Shown here piece after piece: positions 10,379 to 21,225 of a stretch of 64,000 bases of DNA; position 1 is the first letter of the stretch; the number at the start of each line of letters is the position of its first letter. This DNA comes from Engraulis encrasicolus (lineage: Eukaryota; Chordata; Actinopteri; Clupeiformes; Engraulidae). Under the pieces are notes generated by a model. It ran no database searches, was not told where the DNA came from, and was given only the letters and a program-made list of their open reading frames with translations. Location: assembly GCF_034702125.1 (NCBI RefSeq), contig NC_085865.1:45112445-45176444 (forward strand). The letters run 5' to 3'. The position numbers and the translations under genes were made by a program.

Positions 10379-10943
10379 TAGCCCCTTCTCTACCGGATTT
10401 TAATCTGGAGTGTACTCACTTTTGTGAGTACATGTTCAAACATTAATGGCTGTATTTTGTTTTTTTCTGAGTGAACAAGAAATTTAAGCGGTTAAATATG
10501 TTGTTAAAAGGTCACTAATCATTGTGTCAAAGTTACATTTCTGTAATGCTTTCCTATGAAAAGATATACTCAAAAATCTGCAAAACTGTGAGGGGTGTAT
10601 TCACTTTCGTGATATACTGTATCTAGTGTAATATTTTACCAGGCATGTGCTTGTAAGTTGTCATCACCTGAACATTACCAATTGAAAGACCACTGTTTAT
10701 GAGTGTAGTAGTTCACCACAAAGCATAATGCATTCTCCTGAGCATTCTATCTGTGCACCTCTGCCTGCCCTGAGGAACATGCACACAGAAAGGCAATTTG
10801 CTTCCAAATAATGAAAACTGAAGGACAGAGGAGAAGTTTCTTTCTTCAGACCATTCTCATTTTCAATGTATTTAACTTAATCTTGATGCTTGAACTTTGC
10901 ACACAATAAGATACTAATACAGGAATGCTGCCTTTATTTGAAG

Positions 10944-11067
10944 GTTCGACAAGCTGAGGAATGACGCTGCGAAATTGGGGGAAGATAAACAGCTCATGTT
11001 CAATGACATCCTGGAGAAAATCTCACAGTTCCAGAAATTTAACGTCAAGAAAGTTGCATACGCCAAG
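10944..11067 (+). CDS. Unidentified gene, fourth visible exon (124 nt)
   Basis: The acceptor TTTGAAG ends at 10943 and the donor GTACAG starts at 11068. One base completes a Trp codon split by the preceding 5,958-nt intron. The exon then encodes 41 residues, including FDKLRNDAAKLGEDKQ and ILEKISQFQKFNVKK, and ends in phase 0. The predicted protein is helical and highly charged. The frame agrees with both neighbours. No known domain is recognised. Confidence 0.75.
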
Positions 11068-11091
11068 GTACAGCATACACATCATTCAACA

Positions 11092-11330
11092 TGGGGGGCA
11101 GCCGTGGCCTAGTGGTTAAGGAGATGGGCTTTAGATCAGAGGATTGCAGGTTCGAATCCCACCCTTACCTCTCCCTACACCTCCATCCATGGCTGAGGTG
11201 CCCTTGAGCAAGGCACCCAACCCCACACAGCTCGAGGGACTGTAACCAATACCCTGTACTCAAAAAATAAGTGTAAGTCGCTTTGAATATAAAAAGCGTC
11301 AGCTAAGTGTAATGTAATAATGTAATGTAA
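11092..11330 (+). mobile_element. tRNA-derived SINE with L2/V-SINE-like tail
   Basis: The head contains A-box-like TGGCCTAGTGG and a perfect B box GGTTCGAATCC. The tail, AAGTCGCTTTGAATATAAAA then GCGTCAGCTAAGTG and TAATG repeats, is the conserved LINE-like 3' end shared by many fish SINEs. It lies in the last intron of the + strand gene. It is a retroposon, not a tRNA gene. Confidence 0.85.
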
Positions 11331-11451
11331 CATGAACTTCATTTGGTGCCTGATGATGATTATGTTATAGTGACTGTATTTGCTAGTAGTAACAATCATT
11401 TTCTAACAACACACCGCTTTCACCCTCACCCCTCAATGTTTCGCCATGCAG

Positions 11452-11628
11452 GAAAAGTTCTGCCTGCTCGTCATCTCCATCCCGGCCAATCAGCTTCTCC
11501 GCCCCGCCCTCCAGGAGGCCCTCCTCTTCCTGGCCAATCACGTGCTCCAGGTGCTGCCGCGACAGGTCAGGCAGTGGTATCAGTACCTCAAGCTGCCCTT
11601 CTCTGCCTCCATGGACAGCTTGAAGTGA
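11452..11628 (+). CDS. Unidentified gene, last coding exon with stop
   Basis: Acceptor CGCCATGCAG ends at 11451. The exon is entered in phase 0 and encodes 58 residues to a TGA at 11626-11628. It includes EKFCLLVISIPANQLLRPAL and LFLANHVLQVLPRQVRQWYQ, a mixed hydrophobic and amphipathic helical C-terminus ending MDSLK. With the four upstream exons it gives a continuous C-terminal part of about 187 residues. I do not recognise the gene. The gene is convergent with gfod1 (- strand, stop at 23220), with about 11.6 kb between stop codons. Confidence 0.8.
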   Translation, partial: EKFCLLVISIPANQLLRPALQEALLFLANHVLQVLPRQVRQWYQYLKLPFSASMDSLK

Positions 11629-11760
11629 AGTGATGTCTGGGACTGCACTAACACCTGTCTCTCAGACACCTGACGAAGACCAGACAGGTCGAAACGTTGT
11701 GCCAAATTTTCATTTATTAAATCACAACAAGGGAGCTTTTGTGGTGTGCGGATAATTTGT
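11629..11760 (+). other. Probable 3' UTR start with a retroposon-like GTCGAAACGTTG segment
   Basis: About 30 bp after the stop lies CACCTGACGAAGACCAGACA then GGTCGAAACGTTGTG and TTCATTTATTAAATCAC. The tract resembles a widespread fish retroposon tail built around GTCGAAACGTTG. A weak polyadenylation-like signal, ATTAAA, lies in it. Assignment as 3' UTR rests on position only. Confidence 0.4.
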
Positions 11761-12339
11761 TCCTCTTTTCATATGCGTTCTCTTGATGTCCTGCACCCAC
11801 TGCAATTGCTTTTCTGGGATGTGCGCGCACCTCACAACCTTTTGGGAATGCACTGACCCATCCCTCAAGGCCTTAAAGCAGATCTTCAGATGATTCTTTA
11901 TAAACCCACCTCGCCAATGGATCTTTTTTTTCTCATGCGTAAAGACTGAAACAGCATTTGTGGTTATTTAAATTCTGCGATCCTTCAAAGCTTCTCTAGG
12001 TCAGCCTTGCTTCCCCTTTTGGAATGTGGCTTGTGTTCAGGCGATAGACTACACCGTCTCTCTCACTCTGACCTGGATATGACTCTAGTAGCGTTGAAGT
12101 AGGTTTGTGTGGTTTGTGTGTGTGTGTGCGTGCAAGTGTGTATGTGTCTTTCAAATATCTGTCTAGGTTTCTGTGTTTACCCCCAGCCCCCACTCAGTCA
12201 TGGTTTTCTCCCCTTCACTGTGTGTGTGTGCGTGCATGTGTGAGCATGTGTGTGCTTTACTCTTCTACGCTGTACTGGCTGGCTGTCCACGAGCCCAACA
12301 CATGCTGACAGACACTCTACCTGGCAGCCAGCTCACGCT

Positions 12340-12735
12340 GTATGGAGCCAGGTCAGGTCCGATTTCCCAGCAGCACCCAAGTGTGTAGGGTGTGGGTGAT
12401 TACCAGAACCAGAACAGACCTGGCCAGAGAAAATCATTTCGTCCTACACAGGACACATTATTGGACACAACACCTGTGGAGGTTGCTTCCTGCTCGACAG
12501 TATCTGTCCCCACTGGCCTCCCACACAATATCGCAGTATGGTGCCAGGTCGGGTCCGATTGCACAGCAGCACCCTAAAGCGTAGGGTGTGAATGATGACC
12601 AGAACCAGAACATATTGGACGACTGAAAGCGCTGTGCTCAGGGTGCACATTGGGACACATCATCCTACGCAGCAGCTGACAGGACTGATTCCTGCTGGAC
12701 AATGCTGCCCCCATTGGGTCCCAACACAATACTCC
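12340..12735. repeat. Diverged tandem duplication, about 196-bp unit
   Basis: Unit A starts GTATGGAGCCAGGTCAGGTC at 12340 and unit B starts GTATGGTGCCAGGTCGGGTC at 12536. Both continue through ACCAGAACCAGAACA and a CCCACACAATA/CCAACACAATA block. It lies downstream of the + strand gene, possibly in its 3' UTR. Confidence 0.7.
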
Positions 12736-13164
12736 ATGTACAGTTGACAGCTGGTAAACTCGTCACCACACAGCTCCTACAGTCATGTAAAGAAAATGGT
12801 CTTTCTTTTCTCTGTTTCTCTGTCCCAGAGTAGTGTTTATGTTGCAGGTCTGGCATTACATTGGATGAAAATGTCAATGGAATGTGTGAACCTTCTCTGG
12901 CTCTGGGCCAGACCGGCTGTCTTTGATCCCATTTAACCGACATCTAAGGTGTATTAGGTCATCTAAAATGGAGCATGTCAATGAATGGGGAAATAGCAGT
13001 ACTGATTGTAATGGGTGGACGAATTTGCTGGTATTAATCAAAATGGCAGCCTTCTTCAAATCATTTTGAATAGTGTGTGCACAGTTTCCTTATCCCCTCA
13101 CTACAGTACATGTGAGTATGTTTGAGTGTCTATTTTACATTTTAAAATAAACAGTTTATGTTTT

Positions 13165-13460
<296 letters not shown>

Positions 13461-13705
13461 TAGCTGATCACGTACAATCTTATGTGTGTATCCAACAGAA
13501 ACATTATATTACAGAAAGGCTCATAGGGGATTGCGCCTTAGCCTACTTCATATGCTGAAAGGAAATAAATTGAATATGAAAGTCATCGACTGCACAGCCT
13601 TTCATGCCGTGTGTCAGTTGCTCCACTTTATGGTTTCTCTTTCCCTAATCTTGTGCTGTTCTTTTAAGAGTTCTCATTCTCTGTGTGATACTCTCTGGGG
13701 AGTAT

Positions 13706-13940
13706 GGGGCTGGACTGGTGGAGGGGGGGTGGAGGGGCAGGAACTTTTAGCTGAAAGGGCCCCCCCTCATAATTAGCGGCACAGAACTGACTCACCGGTC
13801 GGCCCCGCACCCTTGTGGGCCCCTATTTTCAAAAATGTAAATATACAGTATATAGGTATGTATTTCTGAAAATAGGGACCCATGAGGGTGAGGGGCCCAC
13901 CGGGAAATGCCCGCTGTGTTAGATGGCCAGTCCAGCCCTG
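13706..13940. mobile_element. hAT-type MITE (GGGCTGGACTGG family)
   Basis: The termini GGGGCTGGACTGG and CCAGTCCAGCCCTG are inverted. A perfect 8-bp duplication, GGGAGTAT, flanks them (13698-13705 and 13941-13948). The interior carries GGGCCCACCGGGAAAT, which recurs in a fragment near 26330-26396. Non-coding. Confidence 0.8.
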
Positions 13941-14495
13941 GGGAGTATGACGAGACAAAGGAAGACGACATATCAGAGGCTCACATAGGCCTACCGAACA
14001 GTTCCTCCAAAGCCAAGTCAGTTTTATCCACAGAATTGTTTCGGTCTGTGAGAGACAGACACACCACTGCAGAAATGATGGGATGCTGTAAAGAGTATTG
14101 GTTTCTAATTCGGCACGTCACTGTAGGGGCCAATCTGTGTCTGCTTTCAAGCCAGTTTAATCAATTGTCTATGCTGTGATATCTCCTGCGGGATCACAGC
14201 TCTTCTAACAAGAAATTAAAACAAAACATTCCCAAGCGTGTGCTCGTGCTCACAATGTTTGCTTTATTGGCAAAGTGTTCTGTAATATCACCTTAAGACA
14301 CCCCTTCATAATAGCGACGTGTGCCAGCTTCCCTGGTAGAAGCTCAGCTGGTGAGGCTATTAGCAGAGAGCAGCAGCACTGGTTGCTATGAGACATTGCT
14401 GCTATGCTACTAACGGCTGCCATAAACTGGGTTAATCTCATCCCACTGTCCCCACAGAGGATTGATCACAGTCTAATACAGATATAATGACTTCT

Positions 14496-14496
14496 C

Positions 14497-14594
<98 letters not shown>

Positions 14595-14620
14595 CCGAGA
14601 GAGACCGAGACAGAGAGAGG
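14496..14620. repeat. (GA)n microsatellite with a duplicated AAAGACAGAGACCGA interruption
   Basis: Two (GA)n blocks each end in the same AAAGACAGAGACCGAGAGAG variant, indicating duplication of a roughly 60-bp unit. Confidence 0.9.
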
Positions 14621-15922
14621 TGCTGTTGGGGGCATGTGGAACTTCTTACTGCTTCACAAGATCATATAGGGATTATATCAAGGCATTATTATCGTATTAT
14701 ATTATAATCGTCAAGCATTTCTAGATGATCATCAACAACATAAATAACTTTCAACAAGGTTACTTTTTGAAGGGGCAGGTGCTTTAGCAAATTATAAGTT
14801 TATGGGGTGTGGGATGGTGTCATTAATTTTGTGAAGTGAAACCTTTTTTGACACACCTATGTGATCCACTCTGCTGTCATATGCATCTGAGGATTTTTTA
14901 TAGGCAGGTTGAGATGTGTTACCTGCCATGCGCATGAGGAGTTGTCATAAATGTGACATAGCCTATCTTTCTTCAAAAAGACTGTCTACCTGCAATGTAC
15001 AAATCTTAACATTAATTTGTGTCATTTTAAATCACATGGTCTGAAGACTCCTGTCAGGAAGCATTTTCCACTATTCGCCACAAGAGGGCCTCATATTACC
15101 ATATTAAAACTGGCTCTCTCAAGTGGACACAGGAAGGCACTGAGACAATAGCAGGAACACAGATTATACACAAGCATGTCCATGTAAACACACATTTCAT
15201 GATGGATAGTTGCTTTTTGGGGGGGAATGTGTGCAATGCATACAACACCCTCATATCGTAATGGTGGCATGACTGCACTGTTGAACTAATCAACCCACAT
15301 TTAGATAACAGATACAGCTGTATCCATTAATAAGGGAATACTTATGACCCTGACACCTATATAACCTAATATTGACATTTTAAGTGCACATTTCTGATCA
15401 CTGTTATCTAATTCTCGACAACAGTATAGTAATGAAGACACAAACAATTGTCACACGACACTGAAAGTGTTGTTTATCTGGGGGGAAAATGCAATAAGAC
15501 ACTGAGGCAATATGTGCAAACAACGTTTTGGGAGAGATATTAGGATCACAACTCGTTTCAATTTTTCTGTACAACATTAATTAAAGTATACTCAGATGCT
15601 TTTATTTTATGCTGATGTAATTAACTGAAGGGTACCGAAGCAAGGAAGACGTAGTAGGAGGCCGACAAGAAATGTCAACAGGCCTGTGTTTAGCCCACTA
15701 TTTTAACAATAGACACCGTTTGAATCAAGAAATAGTGCATAAAGCTAACAAAAAGCCTCCCCACCACAAACTTCATCCAACCAACGCAGAGTCAGTTGAT
15801 CATAACACAAGCACAGGTCTACCGATCAGATAAGTTACCTGTGATCAAAAGGGAACCGTGTTTTTTTTAAACTTTTACTTTTGACACCTCTGTGCATTGG
15901 AAGAGAGGACGCAGAGTCGGTA
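14621..15922. other. Intergenic, nothing recognised
   Basis: AT-rich single-copy-looking sequence between the two convergent genes. No open frame with a family signature and no clear repeat border was found. Confidence 0.4.
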
Positions 15923-16027
15923 GTGTGCAGATAGCTTCATATGACAAAAGACACAGAGACAGTGGTGTGCAGATAGCTTCATATGACAGAAGACACAGAG
16001 ACAGTGGTGTGCAGATAGCTTCATATG
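15923..16027. repeat. 42-bp tandem repeat, about 2.5 copies
   Basis: The unit GTGTGCAGATAGCTTCATAT followed by GACAAAAGACACAGAGACAG starts at about 15923, 15965 and 16007 (last copy truncated). Copies differ by one base (ACAAAAG versus ACAGAAG). Confidence 0.85.
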
Positions 16028-16337
16028 CTTTTATTCCATAGAAACCACTGCAGCTCACATGAGCTGCAGCCAGACGCCACAATGTCGGTTTTCTTATAAC
16101 TTGAGTGATCCAGTTGAGACAAGCAAGTCTGTCTGAGCGATGAATTGTACACACACACACACATTTATGTAACCATACATACGTGTACTTGTTGCGCAGT
16201 CAAAAATGATAACCACTCATCAATGTCCTCTCACACACTCACACATACATAAACACAGATGCCTTTGTGCTTATTTTGCACTCATCTCAATACATGCCCA
16301 TAGCCATGCACGCACAAAATGATTTTCATATCATTTT

Positions 16338-16520
<183 letters not shown>

Positions 16521-17465
16521 CTCTCTCGCTCTCACACACACACTCACACACAGGCAGAGCAGGGGACATGTCACTTCGAAACACTGGCAGGGTTCTAGAA
16601 CTTTCCCTGCAGTGGTGTTCTATTCAGAGACTGAGCTTGCTGTGGAGACCAAGATGGCCACACCCACAGGTCTCTGATGGATGTGTAACCGTGACTACAG
16701 ATCAACAGTCTTCGACGCGCTCCATCGTCCAACCACCTGCACCTCAACGTATAGAAAATAGACTTCCACTGCTCCTAGCACAGTACATTCTTTCTAGGTT
16801 AGGGGCCCGATAAATATTATGCGCCTGTTGGTTCTCAAAATATATATATATACATACATACATACGTACAAAGGTCCATGCGTTCACCATATACATATAG
16901 CACAATAAATAAGTCACGAGTCAATACAGCATTAGGATGAACGGGGCTCCTTTCATGGTGAGAACGAACGACAGCGGGCGCACTACGGAGAAGTGGGGCG
17001 ACAGGCAGCATTCGCAAAATATGAGTCACTTTCCAAAGTCCCCCTCTATTTTTGTCCTTCTCCATATCAGCTGTGTGTGGATGCAGTATGTAGGTGGGGA
17101 CAACTAGGTGGTGGGGTTGCCTTGACCAGGGAAGCTGACGGGGCAGGACAAAGGGGTCAGTTGTCCTGGGCTCAGATAGAAATGGGGCCCAGAATCTAAT
17201 CCTCATTACATTGTATTTATTGGTTGGGGGACCTTTACAGATGATTTTGTCCCTGGCCCGGGTCAAAGCTGTACAAGGAAAGCTGAAAGCTGCAAAGCTC
17301 CAATAAGGAAGGTGGGACCATACAGGGTGTAGGTAGGTAGGTGGCTTTCACGACTGACTTGGGTTTAGCCTAACATTTTAGGGGATGAAGCCCAAAAACT
17401 GTGAAAAAGACCTACAGTACTTAGCCAGGGTTGTCTTCTGGCCAAGTTTGGGTCTCGGCATAAAA

Positions 17466-17605
17466 CCATAGTGGGCTCCTGCTGTGCATCATAACCGACC
17501 AGGATCGAATCCCCTCTGACGTCGATACTGTAGGAGTCAAATGATGCCAAATTCAAATCTCTGGCTGCGTGTCATGTGACAGATAGTACCAGTCAGTGGC
17601 ACCAG
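17466..17605 (+). repeat. Direct repeat, copy 1 (about 140 bp)
   Basis: CCATAGTGGGCTCCTGCTG through GGCACCAG recurs at 17838-17978 in the same orientation with about 8 differences. The two copies flank the interspersed repeat at 17605-17835. Confidence 0.8.
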
Positions 17606-17835
17606 AGATTCTTTAAGTATATAGAGATATGCCAATGTAATAGGTTGCTATGGGCACCTAACATGACCAGGTTCCGGTCTGCCTAAAGGGGCGTGTCATA
17701 ATGCTCCTAGCATTGAATAGAACAGTCCTTAGGTCTGCCTAGGTCTGCCTAAAGGGGGATTTCCCCCCCTCCCCCTTGCAATTGTAGAACCCGGAAACAA
17801 TGGGCCGATGGAACTTCTCTCTTATCTATTCTCTC
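17605..17835 (+). repeat. Interspersed repeat, copy 1 (inverted mate at 34450-34700)
   Basis: The block from AGATTCTTTAAGTATATAGA through GGGCGTGTCATAATGCTCC to ACAATGGGCC recurs in reverse complement about 17 kb away. Copy 1 carries a GGTCTGCCTA duplication that also appears, as AGGCAGACCTAAGCAGACC, in the mate. No coding potential. Confidence 0.8.
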
Positions 17836-17837
17836 TG

Positions 17838-17978
17838 CCCATAGTGGGCTCCTGCTGTGCATCATAACCGACCAGGATCGAATCCCCTCTGACATCGATA
17901 CTGTAGGAGTCAAATTATGCCAAATTCAAATCTCTGTCTGCGTGTCATGTGACAGACAGTACCAGCCAATAGCACCAG
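17838..17978 (+). repeat. Direct repeat, copy 2 (about 140 bp)
   Basis: Second copy of 17466-17605, with differences such as GACATCG versus GACGTCG. Confidence 0.8.
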
Positions 17979-18094
17979 GCAGTTTTACACATCTGTGGGC
18001 ATGGCATACTGAATGTCGGGTACTTTCACAGGAGGGTCCTGTGTGATGGGGAAATGGGGTACGATCTCAACATTAGAACTCCCTGCACCTTCTC

Positions 18095-18335
18095 CAGGTC
18101 TGGAGCTAGATATAAGCAGATAAGGCGGTCACCAAATTTGTTGGGGGTATCCCAAAGCCATCAAGCAAAAAGCAACATTAAACTTTACAATGACAATGAT
18201 TAGTCATTCATGGGCATTCGGTATATATGTAGGTACTAGATCCGCTCTGCTTGGTCAGATGAACAACGGTTTAAATTCAGGAAAAGGAAAGGGGAGTGTT
18301 AGCCTAGGGCACCAAATGGACTAGAGCCGGCCCTG
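18095..18335. mobile_element. hAT-type MITE (CTAGAGCCGGCCCTG family)
   Basis: Left end CAGGTCTGGAGCTAG and right end CTAGAGCCGGCCCTG are inverted. They are flanked by CACCTTCTC on both sides (18086-18094 and 18336-18344), consistent with an 8-bp hAT duplication plus one chance base. Confidence 0.75.
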
Positions 18336-18472
18336 CACCTTCTCTGCCTATGTAAATGAGTAACGTTCCTCCAGATACAGGAACAGAGGCTGCTCACAGG
18401 AGGAGGGGAGATGAGAGGGGAAAAAAATGTGTGTGAAAGAGAAAGTCAGACTGTGTGTGCGAGAGATAAAGC

Positions 18473-18475
<3 letters not shown>

Positions 18476-18519
<44 letters not shown>

Positions 18520-18681
18520 TAGAAAGGGAGTCTATGGGTTGAATTTGGCACAGAGGAAGAGGCTGGTTGCTAGGTTACAGGTCTGTCTGCGGCTGCACAG
18601 AAAGCATCTCTTTGAGGTGGTCACCCATAATGAACACACTGTGACCTCTTGAGCCAACACACGCATGCACACACGCACACA

Positions 18682-18729
<48 letters not shown>

Positions 18730-18738
18730 CACACGCAC

Positions 18739-18790
<52 letters not shown>

Positions 18791-18852
18791 ACACACACAC
18801 ACGTACACACACACACGCACACGCACACGCACACACACACGCACACACACAG
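18476..18852. repeat. Microsatellite cluster: (GT)n, (GA)n, (CGCA)n, (CA)n
   Basis: (GT)n(GA)n at 18476-18520, then at 18660-18852 an array of ACGC and AC units. The alternating purine-pyrimidine CGCA tract is a candidate for Z-form DNA. Confidence 0.9.
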
Positions 18853-21178
18853 GAAATGGGTTAATGTCACCTTCACATCTGTAGATGTGAAGATAGAGCT
18901 AAGTGAATATTATACCCGATGGCAAGTGAAATTATGACTTTTTCCTCCCGTAAGTCTGTTGGCTTGGTAACGGGAGGTAAATGACCAATAGTGAGCCGTG
19001 CTAAGAGGAGGGTGGGATGGATTATAGACATGCATTATGCCTATGGGATGGACGGTCGCGCTCAGTGGCCACTAGGCTACGCCTCTACCCATCATGCATC
19101 TCTCTTCCTCCCAGCAGGCATCTGTCTGGCCAACCCTTTGGGTCCTTTAACATGAATAAGGATTCACAGGCGCCAAGCAACCAGCCCTCCCCCTGCTTTG
19201 TCTGGGTGAGAGTGTATGTGAAAAAAGAGGAGCTTGTTGTGTATGTCTGCATGTACTGTGCGGCAGAAATAAAGAAGCTTAGTGTTAAGGTGTGTGTATG
19301 GCAATGACTATTTTATGTCTGTGTGTGAGGAGGCTAGCTTTGGGCTATTCACATGTCTCTACATTTCGTGGGAGGAACCGGAGAGAGAATGAAAATGTGG
19401 GAGTAAAGAAGAGAAGAGTGAAGGGGAGGGTGAGAAAATGTGAGTGTATATGGCAAGCTATCTATGGAAGTCGTTCTTGAATCACAGCCAATCCCAGAGG
19501 CTCTTGCCAAACAACTTAAAGTCTCCTAGTCAGCACCCCCCACTCCCCCACAGAAACACACATAAAAAGAAGGATATCCAATCCACCACTCCCACCCTGC
19601 ACCCAGTAGTTTTGCGAATGCTGCCTTGGTATCTATATAACGTTCACCAGGGGAAGAAGCAGCACATGTGCACACACACGCCTAAGATCTGCATCTGGGG
19701 TTTGCATGGATTCAAGTATTCCTTGCGTACACACACATCATGTGTATGCCTGTCTTTTAAATTGCTGGCTTAGCTTAGCAGGAAACATCAAGGAGAGTGA
19801 GCGAGTCTTCAACGGGAGGGGCTTAGCACCAATGGGAGGGACTAGACGTCAGTGGGCGTGGCTGGGGAACAGTGGCGCAGCTAGCGGTTAGCAGTTAGCA
19901 TTGGCAACGAGACCGCAGCTTCCGGTCTTTCACATCACAGACAGGTGAAAATCCAGTGTTTTGACACACACACACACACACACTCACACATACACAGACA
20001 TTCACGCAATACCTCAAAATAAATTAAAATATAAACATTTCAACATTAAACATGTTTCTTCAGACTTTTCCTTCCAGTTAAGTTATTAAACAGTCATTGA
20101 GGAAGGGAGTTGGGATGAGGGAGCCTGTGCATTAAATCAATGCAACTAATAGAAGTTCAAAGATGAACTTAAACTTACAAACTCAAAGACACGTAATACA
20201 GCGCCAAAAAAAATGAAAAAAAAAGTAAAAGAAAAAAGTGCAGTCTCCAAGACAACAACATAACCAATTATAGCCATTTACAGTAAAGCAAATATGCAAA
20301 CAGTGGTCTAATGTAGAAACATGTTTATGGGTGTGTAGGATGGATCTAAACACATGTTTTCACTCAATGGTGTAAAACATCCCAGCCCTTGTTCAAAGCA
20401 CCTCCTACAGACTTAACGTATGAAGGGGACAATCTGGGAGATGAAAAAGACACTGGAGATTCACTATTGGTTTCAGAAACTACCGAAGCTTTGGTGATTT
20501 CAGTGTTTTTATGTGTACTCTGGATTAGGAGCAATATGATCGATATGATCGATATATTTCACAACAAAGTTAACCTTGACTATGAAGGTTTGAAAGACAA
20601 GTTTCATATTTCAAGTCTATAGTATGTTCACATAGTGGATAATAACAGGTAAATTGTACTATGTTGAACACCAATCTTGTATGAAATGAAATTATAACAA
20701 GCTATAAATATATTTCTCAAATTGAGTGGCAGTTAGCCCTTCACCTCAGTGAACTGAGCCACTGCAAGGACAGGAAGTGGGCTCACTGCGTCACTTACTT
20801 CCTCCTCATTGCGGTTACTAACCATAGTTCTCAAAGAAGCGTCACTCAACAATGCACTCTTGTGGCCTTGTGCTGACTCACTTCAGAATCACCAACTTTA
20901 ACTGAACAGCAAGCCAGCCAGCCTCACAAGACCACTCAACAATGCATGTTGTCTACATATTTGGTGTGTTCCAGTGTTCGTTAGACATCTCCCAGTGTGG
21001 TCTTCCAATGGTGGTAAAGAATATGCTCCGGAGACTGACGTAAATCTATCTGTGTCTTACAATGTGTTGTTCAATAGACAGTGGGCTTCAGAAAAAAAGC
21101 AGGACTTGTGTCCATGCATGCATTGCACACCCATTCATACCAGCTAACGTAAAAAAAAAAAAAACACGCACATGCGCA

Positions 21179-21225
<47 letters not shown>

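Larger units (their letters stand above)
5395..10619. mobile_element. Palindromic Tc1/mariner-like element, split by a BEL/Pao insertion
   Basis: The ends are inverted copies of CAGTATATCACGAAAGTGAA, directly flanked by TA dinucleotides (5393-5394 and 10620-10621), the Tc1/mariner target duplication. The inverted similarity extends over most of each arm, so the original element was a foldback of about 1.29 kb with a small loop near 6025-6070. Each arm contains the same degraded transposase fragment in opposite orientation. The right arm was later interrupted by the LTR element at 6451-10378. The whole structure lies in one intron of the + strand gene. Confidence 0.8.

Noticed and set aside
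11140..11165. Possible tRNA gene (B box GGTTCGAATCC)
   Set aside because: The sequence does not close into a cloverleaf and is followed by the SINE tail; it is the head of a tRNA-derived SINE.
20389..20622. 77-codon open frame with a hydrophobic segment
   Set aside because: Lies in likely 3' flanking sequence of gfod1, has no recognisable homology or splice signals, and its length is within chance expectation.
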